DNA of 30,032 nucleotides from a virus: IMG/VR virus record IMGVR_UViG_3300009551_000099, positions 1 through 30,032 of that record; one strand, written 5' to 3'. Below are positions 17,706 to 23,131 of the stretch, one piece after another. The notes under the pieces were generated by a model that was not told where the DNA came from, searched no databases, and saw only the letters and a program-made list of their open reading frames with translations. A program made the translations under genes and the position numbers. How positions within the stretch are numbered: position 1 is the stretch's first letter; each line of letters begins with the position of its first letter.

Positions 17706-18515
17706 TTATTGATAATATTTCCATTTACTAACACCGCCATCCCATATATAGCGGAATGTTTGATTAGCTGAGGCGCTAGTTGGAAGTGTCTTAGCATTCG
17801 TGCTAGTAAAACTAGTTCCATGAGCCACTGTAGTAGAGGCTACTAAGAATGTAACTACTAGTTCCCATCCGCCAGTTAAATCTCCGGGAGACTGAGAATC
17901 TATAGTTGTAGTCGCGCTAATAGTACCGGCATTATCAGAGGTAACGAAAACAATTGCAGGAAGTCCCAATCCTGATACAAATAGTCCTCCGGATGTATGA
18001 TTAATTGTAACTAGACTGGGCCCGGCATATAGATTAGTATAATCTAAAATATCTCCAAGCCAAGCTACTGTGCCATCTGAATCTTGCCATGTAGCAGTAC
18101 GAGTAGTGGTTAGATTACTTTGATCGAACGTTAGCGAATCTCCGGTGGTATCATTAGAGAAGCTCGGACCAGTTTGTAGATTGTAATTGATGCTAGTAGT
18201 GCTATTGTTAGCATCGTTTACCCATTTAAGTTTGCTACCTGAAGAATCGTTCTGGCGTAGGAATACGTCCTTCCATCGAAGGATAGCCGTTCCTAAATCA
18301 TTGGTGTGATCTCCCGGCGGCTTGCCATTAATGTCTACATTGGCTTCGCCGTCAGTTATTGATACATCAATAGTATCATTTGGACTGGCAACAGAGCTAA
18401 GTAACCCGCTATCAATTCCTACAGCTTCAGCAAAACACTTAAGAAGGGTATTCTTTTGAGCCACAGTAAAGTGGCCGGCGTTATTAATCAGTTTATCGAT
18501 ATCGCTAATTGCCAT
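17706..18515 (-). CDS. Virion-associated / fibre-like protein (269 aa)
   Basis: The start MAISDIDKLINNAGHFTVAQ at 18515 lies five bases after the upstream stop, and no strong Shine-Dalgarno is present. The first ~35 residues match in pattern the start of the gene at 19180-19740 (INNAxHxTxxxKxxxLKxF). The remainder is beta-rich and full of S, T, D, N and G (AILRWKDVFLRQNDSSGSKL, GDSLTFDQSNLTTTRTATWQ), as in phage fibre or spike stalks. It ends in a small aromatic cap (FRYIWDGGVSKWKYYQ). The composition of the first half, with AILRWKDVFLRQ, resembles tail-fibre repeats. I infer a surface-exposed adhesin or fibre attached through the shared N-terminus. No enzymatic motif is seen. Confidence 0.8.
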   Translation of the reverse strand: MAISDIDKLINNAGHFTVAQKNTLLKCFAEAVGIDSGLLSSVASPNDTIDVSITDGEANVDINGKPPGDHTNDLGTAILRWKDVFLRQNDSSGSKLKWVNDANNSTTSINYNLQTGPSFSNDTTGDSLTFDQSNLTTTRTATWQDSDGTVAWLGDILDYTNLYAGPSLVTINHTSGGLFVSGLGLPAIVFVTSDNAGTISATTTIDSQSPGDLTGGWELVVTFLVASTTVAHGTSFTSTNAKTLPTSASANQTFRYIWDGGVSKWKYYQ

Positions 18516-18520
18516 AATTA

Positions 18521-18862
18521 TTACGGTGCCGTATTGCTTTCCCAACGCTGAAGACGATACTTCAGAGTTCCGGTGTTAGTATCTGGAACTACGTAAAGAT
18601 CAAAATCCCCACCAAGAGTAACCTTGGTAATAAACGGGGTGAGTGTGGCTGCTACAATAACTGCTCCCGTATTAGTACCGGGAGTCTCTCCCGGAGCGCA
18701 CGCCCAAAGAGCAATCTTATCTGTGGTATTAGTAGATTCTCCAGAAAGCACTACGCCTTGAACACTTCGTCCGCCCCTAAAGTTATATGGACCGTCTGCA
18801 TGACTGATACCAGTGCTAGACAATGTGCCATTAATTTCCTGTGGATTGATGCGAATACTCAT
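18521..18862 (-). CDS. Small beta-rich virion-type protein (113 aa)
   Basis: The start MSIRINPQEINGTLS at 18862 shares ATGA with the stop of the membrane-protein gene, and AAGGAC lies about eight bases upstream. An in-frame start nine codons earlier is less likely. The protein is neutral and rich in G, T, S and V, with predicted beta strands throughout (SVQGVVLSGES, ITKVTLGGDFDLYVV, LKYRLQRW). It lies between the holin candidate and a fibre-like gene. A small head or fibre-associated virion protein is plausible; no family was recognised. Confidence 0.78.
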   Translation of the reverse strand: MSIRINPQEINGTLSSTGISHADGPYNFRGGRSVQGVVLSGESTNTTDKIALWACAPGETPGTNTGAVIVAATLTPFITKVTLGGDFDLYVVPDTNTGTLKYRLQRWESNTAP

Positions 18863-19050
18863 TTGTCGTCCTTGTGTATCCAATCGCACGCGGCGTTAGC
18901 GCCGTGGTGTGCTATAAGTAGGGCCGGTACTATCGGATATAGATTCGAAGCCGAACCGGGATGATGATATTCCAATAGAAAAACCACCGCCAGTGTCCCG
19001 ACGGTGGTTATGAATTTCCTGCTAAGATAGGGGTGTCGATGTTTCGACAT
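18859..19050 (-). CDS. Small membrane protein, holin candidate (63 aa)
   Basis: A basic N-terminus (MSKHRHPYLSRKF) precedes a hydrophobic segment (residues ~14-29, ITTVGTLAVVFLLEY). A second, weaker hydrophobic stretch (residues ~37-53, LYPIVPALLIAHHGANA) ends with ANAACDWIHKDDK. The form R-K-F-[membrane]-...-AN-x-x-x-DW occurs in small phage membrane proteins often annotated as holin-like. It lies three genes upstream of the lysozyme in the same operon. A strong AAGGAAG is seven to eight bases before ATG 19050. The stop overlaps the next start (ATGA). Holin function, a timed membrane hole for endolysin, is inferred from topology and context. Confidence 0.7.
   Translation of the reverse strand: MSKHRHPYLSRKFITTVGTLAVVFLLEYHHPGSASNLYPIVPALLIAHHGANAACDWIHKDDK
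18971..19009 (-). terminator. Terminator-like hairpin inside the membrane-protein gene
   Basis: On the minus strand AACCACCG pairs perfectly with CGGTGGTT (eight base pairs, twelve-base loop), directly followed by TTTCTATT, giving a run of five T at the stem end. It lies within codons of the holin candidate, so it could act as an attenuator reducing read-through into downstream genes, or be a coincidence of coding sequence. Confidence 0.3.
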
Positions 19051-19177
19051 CGTTCGCTTCCTTGCGATTTTTTATAAAATCCTCAAGGTGCTCTATAACA
19101 CCTTTGGCAAACGTTTCAAGTTCCCTTGCTCTATCTAGCAATTCTTCGTGTGTTGGAACTTCCTTGTTCTCAATCAT
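19022..19177 (-). CDS. Small charged protein overlapping the holin candidate (51 aa)
   Basis: ATG at 19175-19177 follows the upstream stop (TAA 19180-19182) by two bases, so translation is probably coupled; its own Shine-Dalgarno is poor. The frame reads MIENKEVPTHEELLDRAREL, continues as a charged helix (FAKGVIEHLEDFIKNRKEAN) and stops at 19022-19024. The final 29 bases overlap the start of the membrane-protein gene, whose ribosome site is inside this gene. The protein looks like a soluble, mostly helical polypeptide with no membrane segment. No family is recognised; a lysis-timing partner (antiholin-like regulator) is possible from position only. Confidence 0.6.
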   Translation of the reverse strand: MIENKEVPTHEELLDRARELETFAKGVIEHLEDFIKNRKEANDVETSTPLS

Positions 19178-19179
19178 TT

Positions 19180-19740
19180 TTAGAGAGAGGTCGGGTAGCT
19201 TCCACCATTACGAACTTCCACGCAGCTCATCCATGAACCTCTAAGAATAGAAGTATTAGAGGCGTTAGAAGTATTCTGACAGAACGTAAAGTTAATCGTG
19301 TCATCAGCTTCCGGCTGGAAGAATGCATCCACAGTAATACTCGAGTATGCCACTGCCGAGCTAAAGAGATCAGCATTAAGGCTTGTATAAGCAAGGGTTA
19401 CTCCAGCAACGTTAGCCGTGCCTTGGGTAGCAAGGGCTTTACCGACAAACGTAGTGGCTGACGTGGTACACGCTGGAGCAGCGAGCTGAATCTCAAGGCC
19501 CGGAGTAGCTCCGGTCGAGATCATAAGACGCGCTCTGACGTGATACATCTTACCTTTCTGGACCGAGAACTTAAGCTCGGGTTCCGGGGTAAGGGTAGTG
19601 CTAGCATTAACCGTGGTATCCGCTACAACCTTGACAAGGCCGTACTGGTGACGGAAAGACTTAAGAAAGATCTGCTTCAACTGAGTAGTCAAGTGTGAAG
19701 CGTTGTTAATCATGTTTGAAAGGCTAGTTGTTGCAGCCAT
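19180..19740 (-). CDS. Virion / fibre-type protein with shared N-terminal motif (186 aa)
   Basis: The start ATG 19740 has GAGGAG nearby. Residues 1-35 (MAATTSLSNMINNASHLTTQ, then LKQIFLKSFRHQYG) share the INNAxHxTxxxKxxxLKxF pattern with the gene at 17706-18515. The rest is beta-rich (LKFSVQKGKMYHVRARLMIS, GLEIQLAAPACTTSATTFVG, SSITVDAFFQPEADDTINFT) and compact, like a jelly-roll or trimeric head domain, with a C-terminus containing LRGSWMSCVEVRN. I infer a virion surface protein anchored by the same N-terminus as the other fibre-like protein. It is the first sizeable gene after the tRNA-like RNA. Confidence 0.8.
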   Translation of the reverse strand: MAATTSLSNMINNASHLTTQLKQIFLKSFRHQYGLVKVVADTTVNASTTLTPEPELKFSVQKGKMYHVRARLMISTGATPGLEIQLAAPACTTSATTFVGKALATQGTANVAGVTLAYTSLNADLFSSAVAYSSITVDAFFQPEADDTINFTFCQNTSNASNTSILRGSWMSCVEVRNGGSYPTSL

Positions 19741-19762
19741 TTTGGTATCTCCTCAACTTTAT

Positions 19763-19796
19763 AGATAAAAGACCCGGCTGTATCAACTAACCGGAT
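19763..19796 (-). terminator. Weak intrinsic-terminator-like hairpin upstream of fibre-type gene
   Basis: The minus strand reads CCGGTT, a nine-base loop and AGCCGG, pairing with one G-U, followed by GTCTTTTATC. It would end or attenuate a transcript carrying the upstream tRNA-like RNA before the gene at 19740. The stem is short, so efficiency is probably partial. Confidence 0.4.
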
Positions 19797-19804
19797 AGAA
19801 TAGG

Positions 19805-19836
19805 TAGCAGGGCTTTATATCTGCCGAGTCCTGCTA
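19805..19836 (-). promoter_or_regulatory. Hairpin downstream of the tRNA-like RNA
   Basis: TAGCAGG and CCTGCTA pair perfectly (seven base pairs) around an 18-base loop, in which a second GGC/GCC pairing can form. It lies between the tRNA-like element and the terminator-like hairpin, in untranslated sequence. It may protect or mark the 3' end of the tRNA-like RNA for processing; this is inference. Confidence 0.4.
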
Positions 19837-19848
19837 GGAACGGCGCTT

Positions 19849-19948
19849 TATCTGGTGTGAGATTTGCACTTCACACTAAGCCAGTTCTACGGGGTTAGCC
19901 GCTGGCTTGCCTTTCGACTTTCGCGTCTACTAGTTCCGCCAACCAGAT
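19849..19948 (-). ncRNA. tRNA-Leu-like RNA without recognisable anticodon arm (100 nt)
   Basis: Read on the minus strand, ATCTGGT at the 5' end pairs perfectly with ACCAGAT at the 3' end (seven-pair acceptor), then a discriminator A73 follows as in tRNA-Leu. After TG at positions 8-9 the D arm GCGGAACTAGTAGACGC matches the E. coli tRNA-Leu D arm at 14 of 17 positions, including A14, G19 and A21. The T arm is GTGAG/CTCAC with one bulged A and a seven-base loop TGCAAAT. Between D and T arms no five-pair/seven-loop anticodon arm forms; instead there is a seven-pair stem AAGCCAG/CTGGCTT. No CCA is encoded. It could be a degenerate tRNA, a tRNA mimic or a recombination remnant. Confidence 0.5.
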
Positions 19949-19959
19949 AATTCTTTTTG

Positions 19960-20190
19960 TTACGCGCTCGGAGCGCTAACCGCCGGAGGCGGATCAACAG
20001 CCGCTACGGCTGCCTTAAGAGCATCGCTCTGGGCTTGAATAGAAGCAGCAACTGCCTCAAGATCTGCATCGCTAGGAGCACCAGCCGCAGCCGCTACTTC
20101 CGCAGCGAGCTTATTAAGCTCCGCAGCAACAGCCGCTACCTCGCTGGTAAGATCGGCTACACTAGCCTGAATATCGGTAAATCCACTCAT
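19960..20190 (-). CDS. Small alanine-rich coiled-coil protein (76 aa)
   Basis: The start MSGFTDIQASVADLTSEVAA at 20190 is set by AAAGGA about eight bases upstream; an open frame continues upstream to 20271 but has no ribosome site. The product is almost entirely heptad-patterned, with L, V and I at core positions and abundant alanine (ELNKLAAEVAAAAG, then LEAVAASIQAQSDALKAAVA), and ends in a P/A/S tail. Short alanine-rich coiled coils with a similar start are common in phages beside virion genes, where they may trimerise or chaperone. The specific role is unknown. Confidence 0.78.
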   Translation of the reverse strand: MSGFTDIQASVADLTSEVAAVAAELNKLAAEVAAAAGAPSDADLEAVAASIQAQSDALKAAVAAVDPPPAVSAPSA

Positions 20191-20218
20191 GAGTAATTCC
20201 TTTAGTTCTTTCTGTTGT

Positions 20219-20416
20219 TCAATTAGGCTTACTAGTAGCCTGTGAGTTGTTCGTTGATCGCAGTAAAACATCTATTTTCCCTTCGATCACTTCTATATCA
20301 GAAGCAGCATCTCTAACCCCGTGCCAATCTTCTATTGTGATGCTTGAGTATATGTATTGGATTAGTACTTTCTTACGCTGTTCTAACTCTTCTATTTTCA
20401 TAAATTCTAGGCACAC
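20219..20416 (-). CDS. Small charged protein (60-65 aa)
   Basis: Two starts are possible: GTG 20416, with AGAAGG four to five bases upstream, or ATG 20401 (MKIEELEQRKKVLIQYIYSS) without a good site. The GTG start is preferred for its ribosome site. The protein is helical and charged (EELEQRKKVLIQY, then VRDAASDIEVIEGKIDVLLR) with a short S/N/T tail. It is the first gene after the 552-base leader and probably starts the main late message. No family was recognised. Confidence 0.65.
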   Translation of the reverse strand: MCLEFMKIEELEQRKKVLIQYIYSSITIEDWHGVRDAASDIEVIEGKIDVLLRSTNNSQATSKPN

Positions 20417-20556
20417 TTGCCCTTCTTCCCTGTGATCCTAGGCTTCGCTTCACTGCTCTTAGCCCCCACGCACTCGATATGGGTTTATATCACGCTGAGT
20501 ACGCAAGCTAACAAACAAGTAACAAACCAGATACAAGTACTTACACGCTCGTATTA

Positions 20557-20585
20557 TCTATAATGGATATACTCACATTACCCAA
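20557..20585 (-). promoter_or_regulatory. Sigma70-like promoter candidate in late leader
   Basis: The minus strand reads TTGGGT, 17 bases, TATAGA. The -10 region lies in a dyad ATTATAGATAAT, so a repressor or activator could overlap it. Genes from 20416 leftwards would be transcribed. Confidence 0.35.
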
Positions 20586-20841
20586 TAACACTAGTCTTTC
20601 ATGTCTCGTTTCCGAGATTCTTACTTAGATCGTGTACCTAAGAAGAACTGATAGTAATCTATCACAGGGGTAGGTCATCAATTGGCACAGATGGCGCCTA
20701 CTCTAAAGCCCCTAGCTAAGACACTAGGCTTGACGCTAAATAAGAAGAGCTGGTGGATACTCCTTGTATCACTTACCTATCCTATCCGAAGATTGGACGA
20801 CCAGCCTACTTCCCGGCTTTAGCGTAGACACTAGAGATACT

Positions 20842-20869
20842 ATAATACCCCTAGCACACACTTAGACAA
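20842..20869 (-). promoter_or_regulatory. Sigma70-like promoter candidate upstream of hairpin leader
   Basis: The minus strand reads TTGTCT, 16 bases, TATTAT, just downstream of the HNH-like gene. A transcript from here would carry the whole hairpin series and then the late genes. Confidence 0.4.
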
Positions 20870-20902
20870 CAAATCTTTAAGAAAGTTCCCGTATTCTCGA
20901 AA

Positions 20903-20969
20903 TAAATTTCTCGAATTTAATCGCCTTTGGCTCTCCAAAGCACCTTATCTTTGTACCGCACTTCCAAGT
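20903..20969 (-). pseudogene. Frame-shifted duplicate of the HNH-like gene 3' end
   Basis: Beginning across the stop codon of the HNH-like gene, the +1 frame reads INNLEVRYKDKVLWRAKGD and stops near 20919. The gene itself ends ITNLEIRYKDKVIYPVTNQ. Ten of the first twelve residues agree, while most third codon positions differ (for example TATAAAGACAAAGTA against TACAAAGATAAGGTG). The pattern fits the remnant 3' end of a diverged second copy. Boundaries on the left are approximate. Confidence 0.55.
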
Positions 20970-21490
20970 TATTGATTTGTAACGGGATATATTACTTTGT
21001 CTTTATATCGGATTTCCAAATTGGTGATTTCAAAGCCTTTTGTTCTATCAATCCTGAATAGCCGTACATCTTTGATAGTCCTTCCTCGGCACTTCCAAGC
21101 TGGCTTGTACACGTTCTGTCCTACCAAGATGGGCTCGCAAGACATCCACATCTGGCACCACTGGCTTAAAGTGAGACTCCAAGGAATCCCGTTTACCTTG
21201 TGCTGCTGCCTCCGGAGCTTGTAGAACTGCCCTTTGAGGCTCCTATCCCAATTGAGATTATAGTCTCTATCTTGTGCCTTCCGTCTGTGGTAGTATTCTA
21301 ACCTCTTTCTACGCTTCGTCTTTTTATCCGCTCCACGGCTCTTACGCTTCGCTGGAAGCTTCACCGGGTCTTTGGTATGAGGCACATACCTCCACTTGTT
21401 CCGAAGCTCTTCTAGAGCTTTCTGCTTGGTTTCAGGAGGTACTGTGTTATCTACCCTGATTAAAGCCAATAGCTCGTCAATAGTCTGCAT
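20969..21490 (-). CDS. HNH-like / homing-endonuclease-related small protein (173 aa)
   Basis: The N-terminus is helical (MQTIDELLALIRVDNTVPPE), then a very basic linker (KLPAKRKSRGADKKTKRRKR) leads to a part containing GIPWSLTLSQWCQMW and a C-terminal LFRIDRTKGFEITNLEIRYK. Phage AP2/HNH-type proteins share this form: W-S/T-L-T near the centre and R-x-D-x-x-x-G-F/Y-x-x-x-N at the end. The usual second histidine/asparagine pair and zinc cysteines are not seen, so nuclease activity is doubtful. GAGGAAAG precedes ATG 21490. It is the first gene of the minus-strand block. Just after its stop, a second version of its own ending is present in another frame. Confidence 0.7.
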   Translation of the reverse strand: MQTIDELLALIRVDNTVPPETKQKALEELRNKWRYVPHTKDPVKLPAKRKSRGADKKTKRRKRLEYYHRRKAQDRDYNLNWDRSLKGQFYKLRRQQHKVNGIPWSLTLSQWCQMWMSCEPILVGQNVYKPAWKCRGRTIKDVRLFRIDRTKGFEITNLEIRYKDKVIYPVTNQ

Positions 21491-21505
21491 ATACTACTTT
21501 CCTCG

Positions 21506-21549
21506 ATTAAATCCCCAACTAATGATTCTTTGACAATTAATTCCCCAAA
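21506..21549. repeat. Direct repeat ATTAAWTCCCCAA, two copies 30 bp apart
   Basis: Copies begin at 21506 (ATTAAATCCCCAACTA) and 21536 (ATTAATTCCCCAAATA), differing at two of the sixteen bases or so. A spacing of exactly 30 bp puts them on the same face of the helix (about three turns). They lie just upstream of the HNH-like gene, so they may be tandem operators or short iterons. Confidence 0.45.
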
Positions 21550-21798
21550 TAGTTCCCAATAATAATGCTTAATCGAATAACAATCCTTTAATACCTATTC
21601 TAACATCCATTTTTCCCTATTAATTCTGGCTCCAGCACTAGGAAATTGCTTGTGTTCCGGGTTTTTTAAAAAATTCTTCACAGGTATTCTTGACGCTTCG
21701 CGCCCGAAACGGGTCCCATCAATCCGAAGCTGCTACCCCCCACCTGCACTAGATAAAAATATCCTTTAAAATCAATGCTTTAGAGCACAGGCGCACAT

Positions 21799-21823
21799 GC
21801 GAATGGTTCTCATTTAGATTTGC
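21799..21823. promoter_or_regulatory. Fur-box-like operator candidate, copy 1
   Basis: A 25-base element beginning GCGAATGGTTCTCATTT and ending GATTTGC. Its reverse complement matches about 12 of 19 positions of the Fur consensus GATAATGATAATCATTATC. A second copy in opposite orientation occurs at 23483-23505 with 20 of 23 bases identical. Confidence 0.4.
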
Positions 21824-21980
21824 ACTTGTGTTGGCGCTATGCAAGCCATGTGCCATGCAACTTTGTCAAGTGGTATTTCATTCAGCCTACGTTCAGGCAT
21901 CAGGGCTCATACTACACACTGAACCCTGACTCATGTAGAGTCGGGCGCGTAGCCCTGCGCGTGTGCTTTAGGCGCTTGGC

Positions 21981-21996
21981 CGATTATCGATAATCG
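21981..21996. promoter_or_regulatory. Perfect 16-bp palindrome CGATTATCGATAATCG
   Basis: The sequence equals its own reverse complement. Its 12-bp core ATTATCGATAAT recurs at 23555-23566 in the next early control region. Two copies upstream of two separate transcription units suggest a dimeric repressor site. Confidence 0.5.
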
Positions 21997-22033
21997 CGCG
22001 ACGTGCGCTGGTCCGGGCACTTGCGCGTTGCTT

Positions 22034-22063
22034 TTGATTCTGGTACGCTCGTTTTTGCAATAT
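22034..22063 (+). promoter_or_regulatory. Sigma70-like early promoter candidate
   Basis: TTGATT, 18 bases, CAATAT. The predicted start near 22070 falls just before the GGGGC hairpin at 22074, so the transcript would begin with a strong 5' stem. It drives the gene at 22245. Confidence 0.5.
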
Positions 22064-22073
22064 GCGTGGTTTA

Positions 22074-22225
22074 GGGGCATCGCCCCGCGTTCGGAAGGCT
22101 AGCGCGAAACGCCTAGCCGCTGTCATCCCCCGCGATGGGGGCGCACTCTTACAACCTAGCTTTTGCCCAACCCGTCTAGCGGATGCGCTAGAGCGGGATT
22201 TACTAATTCTCGCCCGGACACGGGC
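22074..22225 (+). promoter_or_regulatory. Five consecutive hairpins in the 5' leader of the 290-aa gene
   Basis: In order: GGGGC-ATC-GCCCC (22074-22086); GGCTAG with a bulged C, GCG-AAA-CGC, CTAGCC (22097-22118); CCCCC-GCGAT-GGGGG (22127-22141); CCCG-T-CTAGCG-GATG-CGCTAG with CGGG (22171-22197); GCCCG-GACA-CGGGC (22212-22225). The ribosome site GGAGT after them is free. The fourth hairpin resembles the one at 23155-23186 in front of the next gene, sharing CTAGCG-GAT(G/T)-CGCTAG inside CCCG/CGGG. Regulation by RNA structure or by a protein that reads these stems is inferred. Confidence 0.5.
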
Positions 22226-22244
22226 TATACTCGGAGTAACTACA

Positions 22245-23117
22245 ATGGCAAGTCTCAAGAAAATCAGTCTACGCGACGTCAAGGCCGAGCAATCGGCGCT
22301 CAAGCTGGTTGAAGCTGGCAAGCTGTTGAACCCGCTGTTTTCGGGGATCAAAGACGGCTTGCTCGATTTGGAACGTCAAGCCGCACGGCACGACGATTCC
22401 ACAACCACCGTTGGCGGTTCCGTGTGGGACGGGTTCGCGGATGCCATGCAAACGGCCGCGAACAATGACATCAGTCCGGACGATTTTGCAGTCTTGGCAA
22501 TGGCAAACTTCCCCAAGGACTTCGCGGAGAACCTGAAACACGCCAGCGTCAAGGCTTACATCTCGACCGCTGTAAACGGGTACGATGCGATGCTCTCGAC
22601 GTATGCCGAACGATACGCAACCGACGTGACGGAACGCTCGGAAGCGTATACCAACAAAGTCGATGGCGCCCGCAAGGTAGCTGGACCGGAACTCACCGCG
22701 GCGCACTTCATCACCAATGAAGCATTCGCGGTGGATACCGGTAACGTAGACAAGGATGGAAAGCCGGTAATCGAGCGCATCACGTTGCAAGCGTTGCGCA
22801 AGGTTATCAGCGGCGTTAACGCAGAAGTTATGAAGGAAAAGGGAGCACCCGCGCTGCGGTTCCAATCGCTCTTGAAAACGTACACTTCGGCAATCACGGA
22901 GTCGGTCAAGGACCGCAAGGAAAACGCGGAGAAGCACATCAATGGATTGCAAGGTCGCGATTTGGATGAGATGTGCAAATGGCTCGAAGCGCGCATTGCG
23001 GAAGTTCCCGCGCGTCATCCGGTCCACGAAGGCACGTCGAAGCCGGTTATTAGCAAGACGCTCGAAGCGCCGCAGACGGATGCGGCTCCCGCTCGCGGGG
23101 TTCGCAAGGTTGGCTAG
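22245..23117 (+). CDS. Unknown early protein (290 aa)
   Basis: The start MASLKKISLRDVKAEQSALK at 22245 has GGAGT eight bases upstream; the frame is open for 61 codons further up, but that part runs through the hairpins and reads as arginine-rich nonsense. The protein is soluble, helical and rich in A, E, K and D (LLDLERQAARHDD, FPKDFAENLKHASVKAYIST, LQALRKVISGVNAEVMKEKG), with a basic proline-containing end (APARGVRKVG). No cysteines form a metal site apart from a single one, and there is no membrane segment. It is visibly richer in G+C than the following genes. As the first gene from the divergent region it may be a highly expressed early DNA- or RNA-binding protein; no family is recognised. 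Confidence 0.85.
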   Translation: MASLKKISLRDVKAEQSALKLVEAGKLLNPLFSGIKDGLLDLERQAARHDDSTTTVGGSVWDGFADAMQTAANNDISPDDFAVLAMANFPKDFAENLKHASVKAYISTAVNGYDAMLSTYAERYATDVTERSEAYTNKVDGARKVAGPELTAAHFITNEAFAVDTGNVDKDGKPVIERITLQALRKVISGVNAEVMKEKGAPALRFQSLLKTYTSAITESVKDRKENAEKHINGLQGRDLDEMCKWLEARIAEVPARHPVHEGTSKPVISKTLEAPQTDAAPARGVRKVG

Positions 23118-23131
23118 TTAGTCCGTTACAA

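Larger units (their letters stand above)
20417..20968 (-). other. Gene-free, hairpin-rich leader between HNH-like gene and late operon
   Basis: No convincing gene lies in these 552 bases on either strand. On the minus strand four hairpins follow one another: AAGCCTAG/CTAGGGGCTT (20708-20733), TGATAG-ATTA-CTATCA (20649-20664), CTTAG/CTAAG (20625-20643) and TCTCG-GAAA-CGAGA, a GNRA tetraloop (20604-20617). Two sigma70-like promoter candidates flank them. An eleven-base direct repeat, TAACAAACAAG/TAACAAACCAG on the plus strand, lies at 20509-20530. Group I intron core motifs were searched for by eye; only a GACTA-like R segment was found and no matching S segment, so an intron is not supported. 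A structured 5' leader or a small non-coding RNA is the best reading. Confidence 0.5.
21491..22244. other. Divergent intergenic control region (754 bp)
   Basis: No gene with a credible start and composition lies here. It separates the minus-strand late block from the plus-strand early block. Contents from left to right: two 14-bp direct repeats 30 bp apart; an AT-rich stretch with a T6A6 palindrome at 21662-21673; a CCCG-AAA-CGGG hairpin at 21703-21713; a Fur-box-like element at 21799-21823; crossing inverted repeats GTTCAG/CTGAAC and TCAGG/CCTGA (21891-21929) that could form an H-type pseudoknot; tandem hairpins GACTC/GAGTC and GGGC/GCCC (21928-21955); a 16-bp palindrome at 21981-21996; a promoter at 22034-22063; and five hairpins at 22074-22225. 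An AT-rich, repeat-rich origin of replication is one possible alternative role. Confidence 0.6.

Noticed and set aside
20417-21490. Group I intron with HNH-type homing gene
   Set aside because: Only one GACTA-like segment was found, no partner for P7, no interrupted exon could be identified on either side, and the HNH-like protein lacks the full motif.
22062-22244. In-frame upstream extension of the 290-aa gene
   Set aside because: The 61 extra codons run through five RNA hairpins and the promoter leader, have no ribosome site, and read as low-quality arginine-rich sequence, whereas GGAGT precedes ATG 22245.
22269-23027. 252-residue open frame antisense to the 290-aa gene
   Set aside because: It lies wholly opposite a gene with a good start and ribosome site in G+C-rich DNA and has an arginine/cysteine-rich shadow composition.
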